Program-made: the position numbers and the translations under genes
Shown: one piece after another, positions 17,222 to 26,024 of the stretch
Layout: each line of letters opens with the position of its first letter
How positions within the stretch are numbered: the first letter of the stretch is position 1
Notes under the pieces: model-generated
What the model was told of the DNA's origin: nothing
The model's database searches: none
The model's input: the letters and a program-made list of their open reading frames with translations, nothing else
Assembly: GCA_937951675.1 (NCBI GenBank)
Contig: CALFBI010000014.1
Location: 22,601 to 86,600 of the forward strand
Direction: 5' to 3'
Source of the DNA: an uncultured Verrucomicrobiales bacterium
GTDB taxonomy: Bacteria > Verrucomicrobiota > Verrucomicrobiia > Verrucomicrobiales > Akkermansiaceae
DNA: 64,000 bases

Positions 17222-18418
17222 ATGCTCTACGAATCATGGCTTCGCGTTGTGGAAAAACACAGTGATCAAACGGCGGTGTTTCATCCAGGGAAAGCGAAGG
17301 CACTCCGTTTTCTAGACATTCATGAGCGCTCTCAAAAAATCGCCCTCTCTTCTCCTGAGGTCTATCAAGCGCACGCTTCTCACCCGGACTTTTTTCCCAC
17401 TATTGTTGCGGCATGGAAAAAGAAGACGCCTCTCGTTCTTTTAGACAGCCCTAAACCGGTTCTCAAACCTATTTTAGGGGGCATTCCCTCTGAAACATCG
17501 CTTATTAAACAAGCTTGTGGTTCTTCTGGTTGTGAGCGCAGCCTGTTTTTCACGGAGGAGCAACTGCTAGCCGAGGCACAGCTTAATATTGATACCTTTT
17601 CACTCACTCCGAGCCAAAGAAGCCTCTGCGTGATCTCTCTTGCTCATTCTTATGGATTAGGCTGCCTGACCCTCCCTTTACTACTAGGGGGCATTCCCAT
17701 CGAGATTTTAGCCTCACCCTTCCCGGCGTTTTTATCAGAATGTTTCCAAAAAGAAGGATCTGTTTTCCTTCCTGCAGTGCCAGCTTTATGGAAGACCTGG
17801 CACAACTCTCGCGTAATTCAGGCTCCTAAAATCTCACTAGGCGTCTCCGCTGGTTCCCCCCTCTCACTCGAACTCGAAAACTCTATTTGGGAGTCAACGG
17901 GTCTCAAAATTCATAATTTCTATGGAACCAGTGAAACGGGAGCTATTGCCTATGATTCCAGTAACACTCCTCGCTTAACGCAAAGCTTGCTAGGAAAGCT
18001 ATTGCCCAACGTGAGTGTCATCATTGATCAAAAAAATCATCTCTGCGTTCAATCACCTGCCCTTGCATCGGGCGCGGACAAACTCCTCACTCCTACTGAA
18101 TTTTCGGCAAGTCACCTCCAAACCATGGACCAGGGAGCGCTTCATCAAAACTCTCTCCATTGGCATCAATTCCAAGGAAACGCCATTAACATTGCGGGCA
18201 GAAAGATCAGCCCCGAGCGAATTAAGCGCCATTGCTTAGCGCTTCCTGACGTGCTTCAAGTTGAAATCGAAAAGATTCGCAGTGAAGATTTTGAAAGATT
18301 TGAAGAAGCTAAAATTAAAGTCAAAACCTCAAATCAAACCCCTCTCCGACTTATTAAACGTCAGCTTGCAAATACGCTAGATGGATGGGAGATACCAAGG
18401 CTTTGGGAAAAGCTTTAA
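17222..18418 (+). CDS. Divergent AMP-ligase-like protein (ApeH-like, truncated C-terminus)
   Basis: This 398-residue ANL-superfamily relative has a degenerate P-loop (QACGSSGCERSLFFTEEQL instead of SSGTTG-K). The HNFYGTSETGAIAYD motif and a hinge-like NIAGRKISPERIKRH are preserved. The protein stops at GWEIPRLWEKL, before the place where the catalytic GK lysine of the C-terminal subdomain normally sits. It could be a half-reaction adenylation enzyme, rely on another protein, or be a structural paralogue. Aryl polyene clusters contain short ligases of this sort. The frame is open 34 codons upstream over the divergent ketosynthase start; the ATG giving MLYESWLRVVEKH matches the family N-terminus. 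Confidence 0.72.
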   Translation: MLYESWLRVVEKHSDQTAVFHPGKAKALRFLDIHERSQKIALSSPEVYQAHASHPDFFPTIVAAWKKKTPLVLLDSPKPVLKPILGGIPSETSLIKQACGSSGCERSLFFTEEQLLAEAQLNIDTFSLTPSQRSLCVISLAHSYGLGCLTLPLLLGGIPIEILASPFPAFLSECFQKEGSVFLPAVPALWKTWHNSRVIQAPKISLGVSAGSPLSLELENSIWESTGLKIHNFYGTSETGAIAYDSSNTPRLTQSLLGKLLPNVSVIIDQKNHLCVQSPALASGADKLLTPTEFSASHLQTMDQGALHQNSLHWHQFQGNAINIAGRKISPERIKRHCLALPDVLQVEIEKIRSEDFERFEEAKIKVKTSNQTPLRLIKRQLANTLDGWEIPRLWEKL

Positions 18419-18837
18419 TCCCCGCTCAGCATGACTACCGCTTGAGCTAAAACTCGATCACCTGAGGAAACACTGCCTGATATCTGCACTAAATGACCAA
18501 GCCTAGCTTCTACTTGAGCTTGGATCCTTAATTCCTCACCCGGCCCAACGGTCTCTAAAATTTTAGCTTTTTTCACCGCGGTAAGTCTCAAATTTTCTAG
18601 TTTCCCCTCTTCCTTTGAAGATTGAAATACCACTCCTCCTAATTGCGCGATCGCCTCAATCATTATCACCCCCGGCCATAAAGGTTGACCGGGGAAGTGC
18701 CCATTGAGAAAAACCTCTTTTCCTGAAATATCATATTTAGCTTCTGCCGACTTTCCCGGATCAAGAGACAAAATTTCATGAATAAATTTAAATTCTGGCC
18801 CATGAGGTAACCCCTCTAACTCTGCTTGCATATCCAT
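18415..18837 (-). CDS. 3-hydroxyacyl-ACP dehydratase (FabZ-like)
   Basis: This 140-residue single-hotdog enzyme dehydrates 3-hydroxyacyl-ACP to the enoyl form, which is needed for each conjugated double bond. The FabZ signature is complete: LNGHFPGQPLWPGVIMIEA with catalytic His47 and Glu61. The stop codon overlaps the end of the convergent AMP-ligase-like gene by 4 bp. Only this one dehydratase is visible in the cluster, whereas aryl polyene systems usually use a pair (ApeI/ApeP). Confidence 0.9.
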   Translation of the reverse strand: MDMQAELEGLPHGPEFKFIHEILSLDPGKSAEAKYDISGKEVFLNGHFPGQPLWPGVIMIEAIAQLGGVVFQSSKEEGKLENLRLTAVKKAKILETVGPGEELRIQAQVEARLGHLVQISGSVSSGDRVLAQAVVMLSGD

Positions 18838-18927
18838 AAAGCAGATTACTTTTAATTCAGCAGCAACATCAACTCTAAGCTGAGATTGTTTGATTGATTA
18901 TTCAGCTCAACAAGTTACCTCTTTTCA

Positions 18928-21261
18928 ATGAAAGCGAAGGTCTATATCCCTCTGACCATTCTATGCATCATCGCGATTTGTGTTCTCGGGCTGAAGCAAT
19001 TGCACTTTCAGACCGACATTCTTCACGTTCTTCCCAAAGGCAACCAAGCCGTTGAGTCGCTGAAAGATTTTCGGAAGCATTTTGTCAAAGATCGCGAGAC
19101 GATTATCATCTTAACGTCTTCAGATGGTGAGGAAATTTACCCTGAAGACGCGGAAGCTCTCGCTTCTTTTCTTAATGAAAAGATGCCCGACTCACAGATC
19201 TCTTCCCAATCATTGTTTGAGCAAAACCCTCAAATCTTTGCGAAATCAATCGCTCGTATTTGGAGGCACTCCCAACCAGGAACGATTCAAGAATTTACCT
19301 CTCGCTTAAACAACACCGGTTATGTTTCAAGCCGTTTTGAAGAAATCGTCTCTACTATTAAAAGCTCCGCAGACCCTCAACAGGGCCTTATTCAATCCTA
19401 TGATCCTTTAGGCTTCCTCTCTCACCCTGGTCTCCAAGAGCTCATTTCAAACGATTTTAGTTTTTCAAGTGATTCCGGGCAACACCGCATCCTGATTGCC
19501 GAACAAACAACAAAAACGCCCCCTTCGTATCAATCTGATGCGGCATGGATCAAAAAAACCTCTCTCCTCATCGAGGACTGGATTGCACAAGAAGACTTCG
19601 CATTGGATTACGCCTTAACAGGCGGCCCTGCCTTCAACGCCGAAATAGGGAGTAACATGGAAAACGATATGCGAGGCACTCTGGGAGTGACTAGCTCGCT
19701 CATCATTCTTCTCTTTTTATTATTCCAGAGAAGTTTCCGGCAATTATTTTTAGTGATCGTTATCCTTGCGATCACCTTCACCTTCACTCTTGCTCTAGCA
19801 GGGTTCTTATTCACCTCTTTGAATCTCGTGAGCGTCGGCTTTGCGGCCATTCTCATCGGTCTAGTGATTGATTACATCATCGTCATCTTACGAGAGGCCC
19901 CAAATAAGGTCTCATCTCACCATGCCTTCCGGAAAAAAATAGCGCCCAGCATTTCATGGGCAGCTCTCTCAACTGCTTTTGTTTTCGGGATTTTAACACT
20001 GAGCTCTTTTGAAGGAGTCCGTCAGCTCGCAGGAATTGTCGCCATTGGGCTCTTAATCGGGGCCGGGACCTCTCTCTGGCTCGTTCCTCTTTTTCTCTCT
20101 CAATTCCCAACTCCTCTACAGAAAAAAGGAACTCACCCTAGACAACTCTCAACCACTGTTCTGGTCACCTTTATTTCATTGATTACTGTATCGGCTGTCA
20201 CGGTTTTGATTACGAAAGGAGCTCCTCAGTTTGACTTCGAGCTAGAAATGCTCGACGAAGAAAAAAGTGAAGCCACGAAAGGCTTCAACCTCCTCACTAA
20301 AGAGTTTTCAGCTTGGTCAGAAGACTATGCTATTTTGTTATCTAAATCTCATTCTCCTCAGGAGCTCACCCAGCAATCCCTGGAAGCAAAACAATCTTTG
20401 GACAACCTTTTAGCCGAAAAAAAAATCGATTCTTATCAACTCCCTTATCAATTAATTCCTCATACCCTCTCCCCCTCTCAAGAACATGATCCTTTTTCCT
20501 CGGTCATTCAAAACTCGGAGAAAATCATTCAAGTGCTTACTGAAAGCGGCTTTAGTGACAAAGGAGTCGCCCTAACAGAGCAAGTATTCAAAGCGCTCAT
20601 GAATTCTGATTCATTCCGCTACACGAATGACCCTTTAATTCAAATGTTCTACAAAGAATCAGAACAGGGCACTCATTTCCTTCAAGGAAGAGTCCTAGTA
20701 AAAGACTCTTCAATCTTTTCGCCCCCTTCCTCTTTTCCTTTCGATCACACCTCTATTACAAGTTGGAAAGCCCTGAAATCAGCCTTACTACCCCAAGTAA
20801 AACGAGACTTTTATTTTGTCTTCATTCCTTCAGGAGTTTTCCTTTTAATGGCGATGCTCCTTGTTTTCAGGTCACTCCAAGACACCTCTTTTGTCATCCT
20901 TATCATGATATTAGCGATGTTAATCATTCATGCCATTTTAGCTCTTCGCGGTGAAAATTGGAACTCCCTGAGCGGAATGGCTATTCCCCTTACTATTGGA
21001 GCAGGAATTGACTACAGTATTCATCTGATTTTTTCCTTACGCAGACACCAAGGTGACATGAAGGCTGTCTGGAATGGGGTAGGAAAAGCTATTTGCTTTT
21101 GCTCACTCTCGACGGCACTTGGATTTGGATCACTTATTTTCGCCGCGAGCTCAGGACTCCGCAGTTTAGGCTTCTACTGCAGTATCGGCGTTTTAATAAG
21201 TATGATCCTTAGCCTTTCAGTGATTCCAGCCCTATGGCAAAGGCGTTTTAGATTGCGGTGA
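18928..21261 (+). CDS. MMPL/RND-family exporter
   Basis: The 777-residue inner-membrane protein has the duplicated RND layout: one membrane helix, a periplasmic loop of about 220 residues, then a block of five helices (about 245-400), and the same again (about 410-430, loop, 630-770). Conserved membrane segments such as GLVIDYIIVILREAP and TIGAGIDYSIHLIFSLR carry the acidic residues typical of MMPL transporters. MMPL proteins are regular members of aryl polyene clusters and are thought to move the lipid product. It starts 90 bp from the divergent dehydratase gene, and its end overlaps the convergent flavoenzyme gene by 30 bp. Confidence 0.88.
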   Translation: MKAKVYIPLTILCIIAICVLGLKQLHFQTDILHVLPKGNQAVESLKDFRKHFVKDRETIIILTSSDGEEIYPEDAEALASFLNEKMPDSQISSQSLFEQNPQIFAKSIARIWRHSQPGTIQEFTSRLNNTGYVSSRFEEIVSTIKSSADPQQGLIQSYDPLGFLSHPGLQELISNDFSFSSDSGQHRILIAEQTTKTPPSYQSDAAWIKKTSLLIEDWIAQEDFALDYALTGGPAFNAEIGSNMENDMRGTLGVTSSLIILLFLLFQRSFRQLFLVIVILAITFTFTLALAGFLFTSLNLVSVGFAAILIGLVIDYIIVILREAPNKVSSHHAFRKKIAPSISWAALSTAFVFGILTLSSFEGVRQLAGIVAIGLLIGAGTSLWLVPLFLSQFPTPLQKKGTHPRQLSTTVLVTFISLITVSAVTVLITKGAPQFDFELEMLDEEKSEATKGFNLLTKEFSAWSEDYAILLSKSHSPQELTQQSLEAKQSLDNLLAEKKIDSYQLPYQLIPHTLSPSQEHDPFSSVIQNSEKIIQVLTESGFSDKGVALTEQVFKALMNSDSFRYTNDPLIQMFYKESEQGTHFLQGRVLVKDSSIFSPPSSFPFDHTSITSWKALKSALLPQVKRDFYFVFIPSGVFLLMAMLLVFRSLQDTSFVILIMILAMLIIHAILALRGENWNSLSGMAIPLTIGAGIDYSIHLIFSLRRHQGDMKAVWNGVGKAICFCSLSTALGFGSLIFAASSGLRSLGFYCSIGVLISMILSLSVIPALWQRRFRLR

Positions 21262-22812
21262 GATTTCTACTTTAGAACTCGCGAATAAAAGCTTCAGTTC
21301 TATTTTTAACCACATTTTCACACCTTGGCCAAATAATCTCATAGCACTATTGTCGGGGCTGAAACTTCCATTTAATAAAAAATCCCTATTCTGGTTTTGA
21401 TCCCCGAACTTACCCTCTGTTATCTTCTTTTTTGCTAATACCACTAACCGCCTATTATAAAGGCTCATAAATTTGGCAAAGAAGGCCCCTGCTGGACCAT
21501 CATATGGCATTTTCGAAAATTCGGTATCTTGATCCGAGTATACTAAACGAACAGGACCAATAAAATAAGTAGAGATATCTAAAAGAAACGCGACACGCAT
21601 CAGTTCCGCATCTCCTATATACCAATATTTGTCGCGATATATGGCGTTAAACCAATCAAAATAAGCCCTCTTAAAATCTCCTGATTTACTCGCAATATCT
21701 GAAGCAACATTTCCTCCCGTAAAATAGTTACGAAGAAGATCAAAAGTCGAATAAACCGAATGAGAACAAAAATCCAGGCCTTGGCTATAAAGAGGGTCCA
21801 TAAACCCTGCCGCATCACCTACGATTGCCCACCCTTCTCCACAAACTTTCTCACTATAATAAGCAAAGCCTTTGTAGTAATTATTATCTTTTTCTACTCC
21901 CTCAGCATTTTCGAGTAATAAGCGGCCAATAGGATGTGTCATCACATGGGCTTTCACTCGCTCTGCCATACTCCCTTCTTTTGGAGGGGTATATAAACGC
22001 TCATCCCAAGTAACCCCAATACTGAATTCTCCATTCTCTAAAGGGATAATCCAACTCCACCAACCAAAGCCCATCAGATGGTTAGTGGCAGCGCCACGAG
22101 GAGACACCGCTCGCTCTGCTATTCCAGCCAACGCTTCTTGCGCCTGCTGACTGTCTAAATCACATACATTTTTAAAACGGCTCCACATCGAGGCTACAGG
22201 ATGCCTATCAGACATTCTTCGATGTAAATCTTGCTGCCTAGAAATGAGAGCCGCCTTTCCTGATGAGTCGATCACCCAGGTAGCGGTCACCTCCTTCATT
22301 TCTCCCTGAGAGTTCTTATAGGTAATCTTATTTTTACCTATTCCTCCTAATTCAAGTTTATTGACTAACGCTGGGCGCTCTATCACACAGCCAGCCTGGG
22401 CCGCATCTTTTAATAAATCTTCGTCTAAACGGATCCTATTTAATTGATAGGTAGGAAGACGCGCTTGAAACCTCGGGCCGATTTCCGTGCACGAGTCGGC
22501 TAAGTCTTCAGTTTTGCGATGGAACCACATTCTTAGCCCATGCTTAGCGACATGCTGATTAGCTAAATATCGCCCTTTATTAAGGACATTTACTAAAAAA
22601 CAACCTGAAACTTCTGAAGTGCTTTCTCCTACTTTACGCTGAAATTCTACAGCTTTTTCAAGCAGTAACACTTTCAGCTCCGGAAATTGGCGCTTCAACA
22701 GTATCGCAGAACTTGATCCCGAAAAAGCCCCCCCAATGATCACCACATCATACGTTGTATTCCTCGCCACATTCTTGGCAATTAAAGACGGAATTGTGAA
22801 ATCTTTATTCAT
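21232..22812 (-). CDS. Flavin-dependent halogenase/monooxygenase-like enzyme 2
   Basis: The 526-residue flavoprotein has the FAD motif VVIIGGAFSGSSSA, VGEST (61-65) and a lysine in VAKHGLRMWF (Lys90) in the halogenase-lysine context. WSWIIP (250-255) fits the WxWxIP signature, and GDAAGFMDPLYSQG begins at 330. It is longer than enzyme 1, with an extra C-terminal helical domain of about 130 residues. The two are not close copies. Related proteins occur in flexirubin and aryl polyene clusters. Halogenation, hydroxylation or reduction of the head group are all possible. The local DNA looks more AT-rich than in nearby housekeeping genes. Confidence 0.75.
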   Translation of the reverse strand: MNKDFTIPSLIAKNVARNTTYDVVIIGGAFSGSSSAILLKRQFPELKVLLLEKAVEFQRKVGESTSEVSGCFLVNVLNKGRYLANQHVAKHGLRMWFHRKTEDLADSCTEIGPRFQARLPTYQLNRIRLDEDLLKDAAQAGCVIERPALVNKLELGGIGKNKITYKNSQGEMKEVTATWVIDSSGKAALISRQQDLHRRMSDRHPVASMWSRFKNVCDLDSQQAQEALAGIAERAVSPRGAATNHLMGFGWWSWIIPLENGEFSIGVTWDERLYTPPKEGSMAERVKAHVMTHPIGRLLLENAEGVEKDNNYYKGFAYYSEKVCGEGWAIVGDAAGFMDPLYSQGLDFCSHSVYSTFDLLRNYFTGGNVASDIASKSGDFKRAYFDWFNAIYRDKYWYIGDAELMRVAFLLDISTYFIGPVRLVYSDQDTEFSKMPYDGPAGAFFAKFMSLYNRRLVVLAKKKITEGKFGDQNQNRDFLLNGSFSPDNSAMRLFGQGVKMWLKIELKLLFASSKVEISPQSKTPLP

Positions 22813-22885
22813 TGACTAATAATAAAACTGAGTATGTAACCGCACACAGCAAGCTCAGGGCCGCCTTGTTCCTATTAACTACACC

Positions 22886-23821
22886 ATGGAAACGAATCAC
22901 AAAAGAAATTCCTCACGAATTGGTTTGTCTGGAGATATTCCAACCCGTGCTCTTTCTGTATTTTTACGATCTACTCCAGTATTACCTGCTTGGATCGAAA
23001 TTTCTATTGTTTCTCTTTTTTCCGCTGTTTTTTATCTTCTCGCCACTTCTCAGCGAAGGGGAATCCAGCATAACCTCCGCGCTATCTATCAAGACCTCGG
23101 ATCCTTAGAAGCCTTTGGGCGAGGGTATTGCGTCTTCTGTCATTTTGCTTTCACCTACGTAGATAGTCAGAGGGCTAAACTTCACCAAGATGTCATCAAA
23201 TGGGAAATCAAAGGGATGCATCACTTCGAGAGCCTGCAGAAAAAAGGCTCTCCCGCCTTAATATTTACCACTCATACCGGGAATTACGATTTGGCAGCCA
23301 AACTCTTTGCCCAAAAATTCACTCGTCCCCTTCATACCGTCCGGCTCCCTGAAAAAAACCGGCACATGCAGAAATTACGCGCCGAAGATTTTCAAAGCCC
23401 TCAGAATGAGGAGTCGATGCTTAAAGTCTTATTCAACACCAATAAAAACCTCCTTGGTATCCAGCTGATTAATATTCTCAAAGAAAACGGACTCGTCGCT
23501 ATCCAATGCGACCGTGTCATGCAGGATGTTGCCCCTATCTCTCTTCCTTTCAATGAGGGCTATCAGATAAAAATCCCGAAAGGTCCATTAACACTTGCAA
23601 GTGTGGCCAAATGCCCCTGCTACCCCTTATTTGTTATTCGCCAAGGATTTCGCCACTATCAAATTATGATCGAAGCGCCGCTCAAAGTGGTCCTCCCAGA
23701 AGGTCAACGTAAAATCAAAGAAGCTGATATTGGCAACGCCTGGGTGCAGCGCTTAAAAGTTTTTCTGCAAGAGCATGCTGAACAATGGTTTGTCCTCGAA
23801 AAACACTTCCATAAAAACTGA
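22886..23821 (+). CDS. LpxL/HtrB-like lysophospholipid acyltransferase
   Basis: This 311-residue acyltransferase of the lipid A (late acyltransferase) family has a hydrophobic segment near residues 40-54. The catalytic HxxxxD motif is in FTTHTGNYDLA (His130, Asp135). In aryl polyene clusters such enzymes are thought to attach the polyene chain to a lipid or glycan anchor. It is 73 bp from the divergent flavoenzyme gene and 1 bp ahead of the deacetylase start, so the two plus-strand genes form a pair. Housekeeping lipid A synthesis is less likely given the context. Confidence 0.8.
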   Translation: METNHKRNSSRIGLSGDIPTRALSVFLRSTPVLPAWIEISIVSLFSAVFYLLATSQRRGIQHNLRAIYQDLGSLEAFGRGYCVFCHFAFTYVDSQRAKLHQDVIKWEIKGMHHFESLQKKGSPALIFTTHTGNYDLAAKLFAQKFTRPLHTVRLPEKNRHMQKLRAEDFQSPQNEESMLKVLFNTNKNLLGIQLINILKENGLVAIQCDRVMQDVAPISLPFNEGYQIKIPKGPLTLASVAKCPCYPLFVIRQGFRHYQIMIEAPLKVVLPEGQRKIKEADIGNAWVQRLKVFLQEHAEQWFVLEKHFHKN

Positions 23822-23822
23822 A

Positions 23823-24560
23823 ATGAAGCTCTCTCTGCTTATCCGCTTCTGTGCTTTTGCCTTCTTGCTGATTGGCTCTTTTTTCTTATTTTTTTCAGGG
23901 TATCCAATCTTAGGCGCTACCATCCATTTTGTTACCTTAAGCTTATGGTTGTGGGGCACATTACGCCCCTCTTCCAAACTTTTTGGCAAAATCATCACGG
24001 ATAATCCCTCACCCGAGGTATTGCTCACCTTTGATGATGGCCCTGACCCGATTCATACGCCTCAAGTTTTGAGAATCCTCAAAAAGCACCAGATTCAGGC
24101 CATTTTTTTTCTCATAGGAGAAAAAAGCGAGCAATATCCCGATCTTGTGCAGCAAATCTATGCTGACGGCCACATCATTGGAAATCATACATGGTCCCAC
24201 CCTGCGAAAACGTTTTGGATCTCTTCTCCCTGGAAAACATTTGCCGAGATCTCTAAAACACAACGAATTTTAAAACACCTCACTGGTGTTTCTCCTCTCT
24301 ACTTTAGAGCTCCTGTTGGGCATTCTCATTTATTCACTCACCCTATATTAGCGCATTTTAAGATGAAACTAATGGCCTGGAATTGCCGAGGGTTCGACAC
24401 TCAAACTTCGGATGCCGACCTCATTTGGAAACGCCTTAAACCCAAAATAAATCCACAGGCAATCATCTTACTTCATGACACACGTGCAACGAGTCCGGAG
24501 CTAACCTCAAAAATCATTCAGTTCGCCCGAAGAGAAAAATTCCAATTCCCCTCACTTTAA
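23823..24560 (+). CDS. Polysaccharide deacetylase (NodB domain), membrane-anchored
   Basis: The 245-residue protein has two N-terminal hydrophobic segments (about 5-25 and 28-46) followed by a NodB homology domain. The motifs are TFDDGPDP (Asp71, Asp72), NHTWSHP (metal ligands His122 and His126), FRAPVGH and LLHDTRA. NodB enzymes remove acetyl groups from amino sugars. Here it may deacetylate the glycan part of the polyene anchor. The ATG used here directly follows the acyltransferase stop; an earlier in-frame ATG lies inside that gene. Its end overlaps the convergent methyltransferase gene by 9 bp. Confidence 0.85.
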   Translation: MKLSLLIRFCAFAFLLIGSFFLFFSGYPILGATIHFVTLSLWLWGTLRPSSKLFGKIITDNPSPEVLLTFDDGPDPIHTPQVLRILKKHQIQAIFFLIGEKSEQYPDLVQQIYADGHIIGNHTWSHPAKTFWISSPWKTFAEISKTQRILKHLTGVSPLYFRAPVGHSHLFTHPILAHFKMKLMAWNCRGFDTQTSDADLIWKRLKPKINPQAIILLHDTRATSPELTSKIIQFARREKFQFPSL

Positions 24561-25214
24561 TTTTTTAATCACTACCAAATAATTATTAAAAGGAGTATTC
24601 CCCCAAAAAGGGCGGATTTCTAGATCAAACCCTTCTTTACCAAACACCCCTTCAAAAGTTTCTTTTGTCGGATAGTAAGTGGGTGCCGCTTTCATCCAAA
24701 AAGAGCACTTGGCGAAAACATCTACTACCCACGTAATGAAAAAGCGAAAATTACGTTCTTTAATCCCACTCCTAATAAGTAGCTTAGCCCCTGGAGCAAC
24801 ATTTTCAGCCGCTAATTCTAAAAGCTTTATTTGATCTGTTTTTTGGAAAAACTGTAAGATATCCAAGATAGTGACATCACCTTGATGAGTTGGCAAAGAT
24901 TCTCGAGCATCACCTCTTTCCAAAGTAATACCTTGATACCCGCCCTTTTGAATCAACAGATTACCGGCCTCAATTTTACGTTCATCATAGTCAATGGCCG
25001 TAACCGGGTTGCTCCAATCTTTTTCTCGTAAATAGAACGCCAGAATCGCCATACCTGACCCAATATCCATCAGGGGCCTCTTACTGTCTTTCAGCTCTAG
25101 ATAAACCCCTTCATAAAGAGGGTCTGTCTTAATCTTGCTTGAGATATAATGACGAACCCAAAGGCTCGAGCATAATGACGAAATATGCTTCGCTATTTCA
25201 GATCTTTTTTTCAT
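24552..25214 (-). CDS. SAM-dependent class I methyltransferase
   Basis: The 220-residue protein has the SAM-binding motif MDIGSGMAILAFYLR, an acidic second strand VTAIDYDERKIEAG and a VTILDILQFF segment, as in class I methyltransferases. Aryl polyenes are often methylated on the aryl head group by a cluster-encoded methyltransferase (ApeB in E. coli), so ring or O-methylation is plausible. It follows the glycosyltransferase gene by 16 bp and is the last gene of the PlsC-GT2-methyltransferase run. Confidence 0.8.
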   Translation of the reverse strand: MKKRSEIAKHISSLCSSLWVRHYISSKIKTDPLYEGVYLELKDSKRPLMDIGSGMAILAFYLREKDWSNPVTAIDYDERKIEAGNLLIQKGGYQGITLERGDARESLPTHQGDVTILDILQFFQKTDQIKLLELAAENVAPGAKLLIRSGIKERNFRFFITWVVDVFAKCSFWMKAAPTYYPTKETFEGVFGKEGFDLEIRPFWGNTPFNNYLVVIKKLK

Positions 25215-25230
25215 GTTTTATCACTATCAA

Positions 25231-25968
25231 TTAGAGCCGTTTAAGCCTTCGGTAAAAGAGACCTGGAAATCTTAATACAAAACCCAAAATTAACCGAAAA
25301 TACATTCCTGTTAACAACGTGTTATCTCTAAGGTATCGGAACTGGCTGACACCACCTTCTTCTTTACTAAGATACCTTACGGGAGTTGGAAGGTTAATGG
25401 TAGGTAAACCCATCCAACATAACCGAATCGCCATTTCTGGATCAAAATCAAACCGCCTTCCTCCAGAAGTAGAGTCAAAGGCTTTTAACAATGGAGCAAT
25501 CGGATAAACTCTCATTCCAAAAAGCGAATCGCTAATCCCCCACCATAAAGTCACTAAGTTTGACCAACCGTTAGAAATCTTTCTCCCATTTTTACGTAAT
25601 GCTGGAGCTGATTCATCAAAAATAGGAACTCCCAGGATTAACGCCTCAGGGTGCTCTCGGCTCGTTGATAAATATTGGCCTATCTGGCCGACAGGGTGTT
25701 GACCATCTGCATCAATGGTAAGTGCGTGTGTATACCCTTGTTCATGAGCAACACTAATCCCTCTTAACACTGCCGCCCCCTTCCCTTTATTTTCGTTGAG
25801 ACGAATCACTTTCAATGTGTCTGAGAGGGTCTCTAATTGATGGTCACTCCCATCGTTACTCCCATCTACCACCACGATGACACTTTCAAAACATTCCAAA
25901 ACCTCTGCCACATTTTTCCGCAGAATCATCCCAGTGTTATAAGTGGGAATAATGATGCAGTGCTTCAT
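25231..25968 (-). CDS. Family 2 glycosyltransferase
   Basis: This 245-residue GT-A fold transferase begins CIIIPTYNTG. It has VVVDGSNDGS and the metal-binding DxD in TIDADGQHP (86-92), plus a FGMRVYP region and a C-terminal hydrophobic stretch that may touch the membrane. Single-domain GT2 enzymes are common in aryl polyene clusters, where the E. coli homologue is fused to an acyltransferase domain (ApeJ). Here the acyltransferase domain is the separate upstream gene. The sugar donor and acceptor are unknown. Confidence 0.85.
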   Translation of the reverse strand: MKHCIIIPTYNTGMILRKNVAEVLECFESVIVVVDGSNDGSDHQLETLSDTLKVIRLNENKGKGAAVLRGISVAHEQGYTHALTIDADGQHPVGQIGQYLSTSREHPEALILGVPIFDESAPALRKNGRKISNGWSNLVTLWWGISDSLFGMRVYPIAPLLKAFDSTSGGRRFDFDPEMAIRLCWMGLPTINLPTPVRYLSKEEGGVSQFRYLRDNTLLTGMYFRLILGFVLRFPGLFYRRLKRL

Positions 25969-26024
25969 AGGCTTGGAATCGATGCATACTTAGCCCCATT
26001 CATGATGTCAATCAACATGACTTT

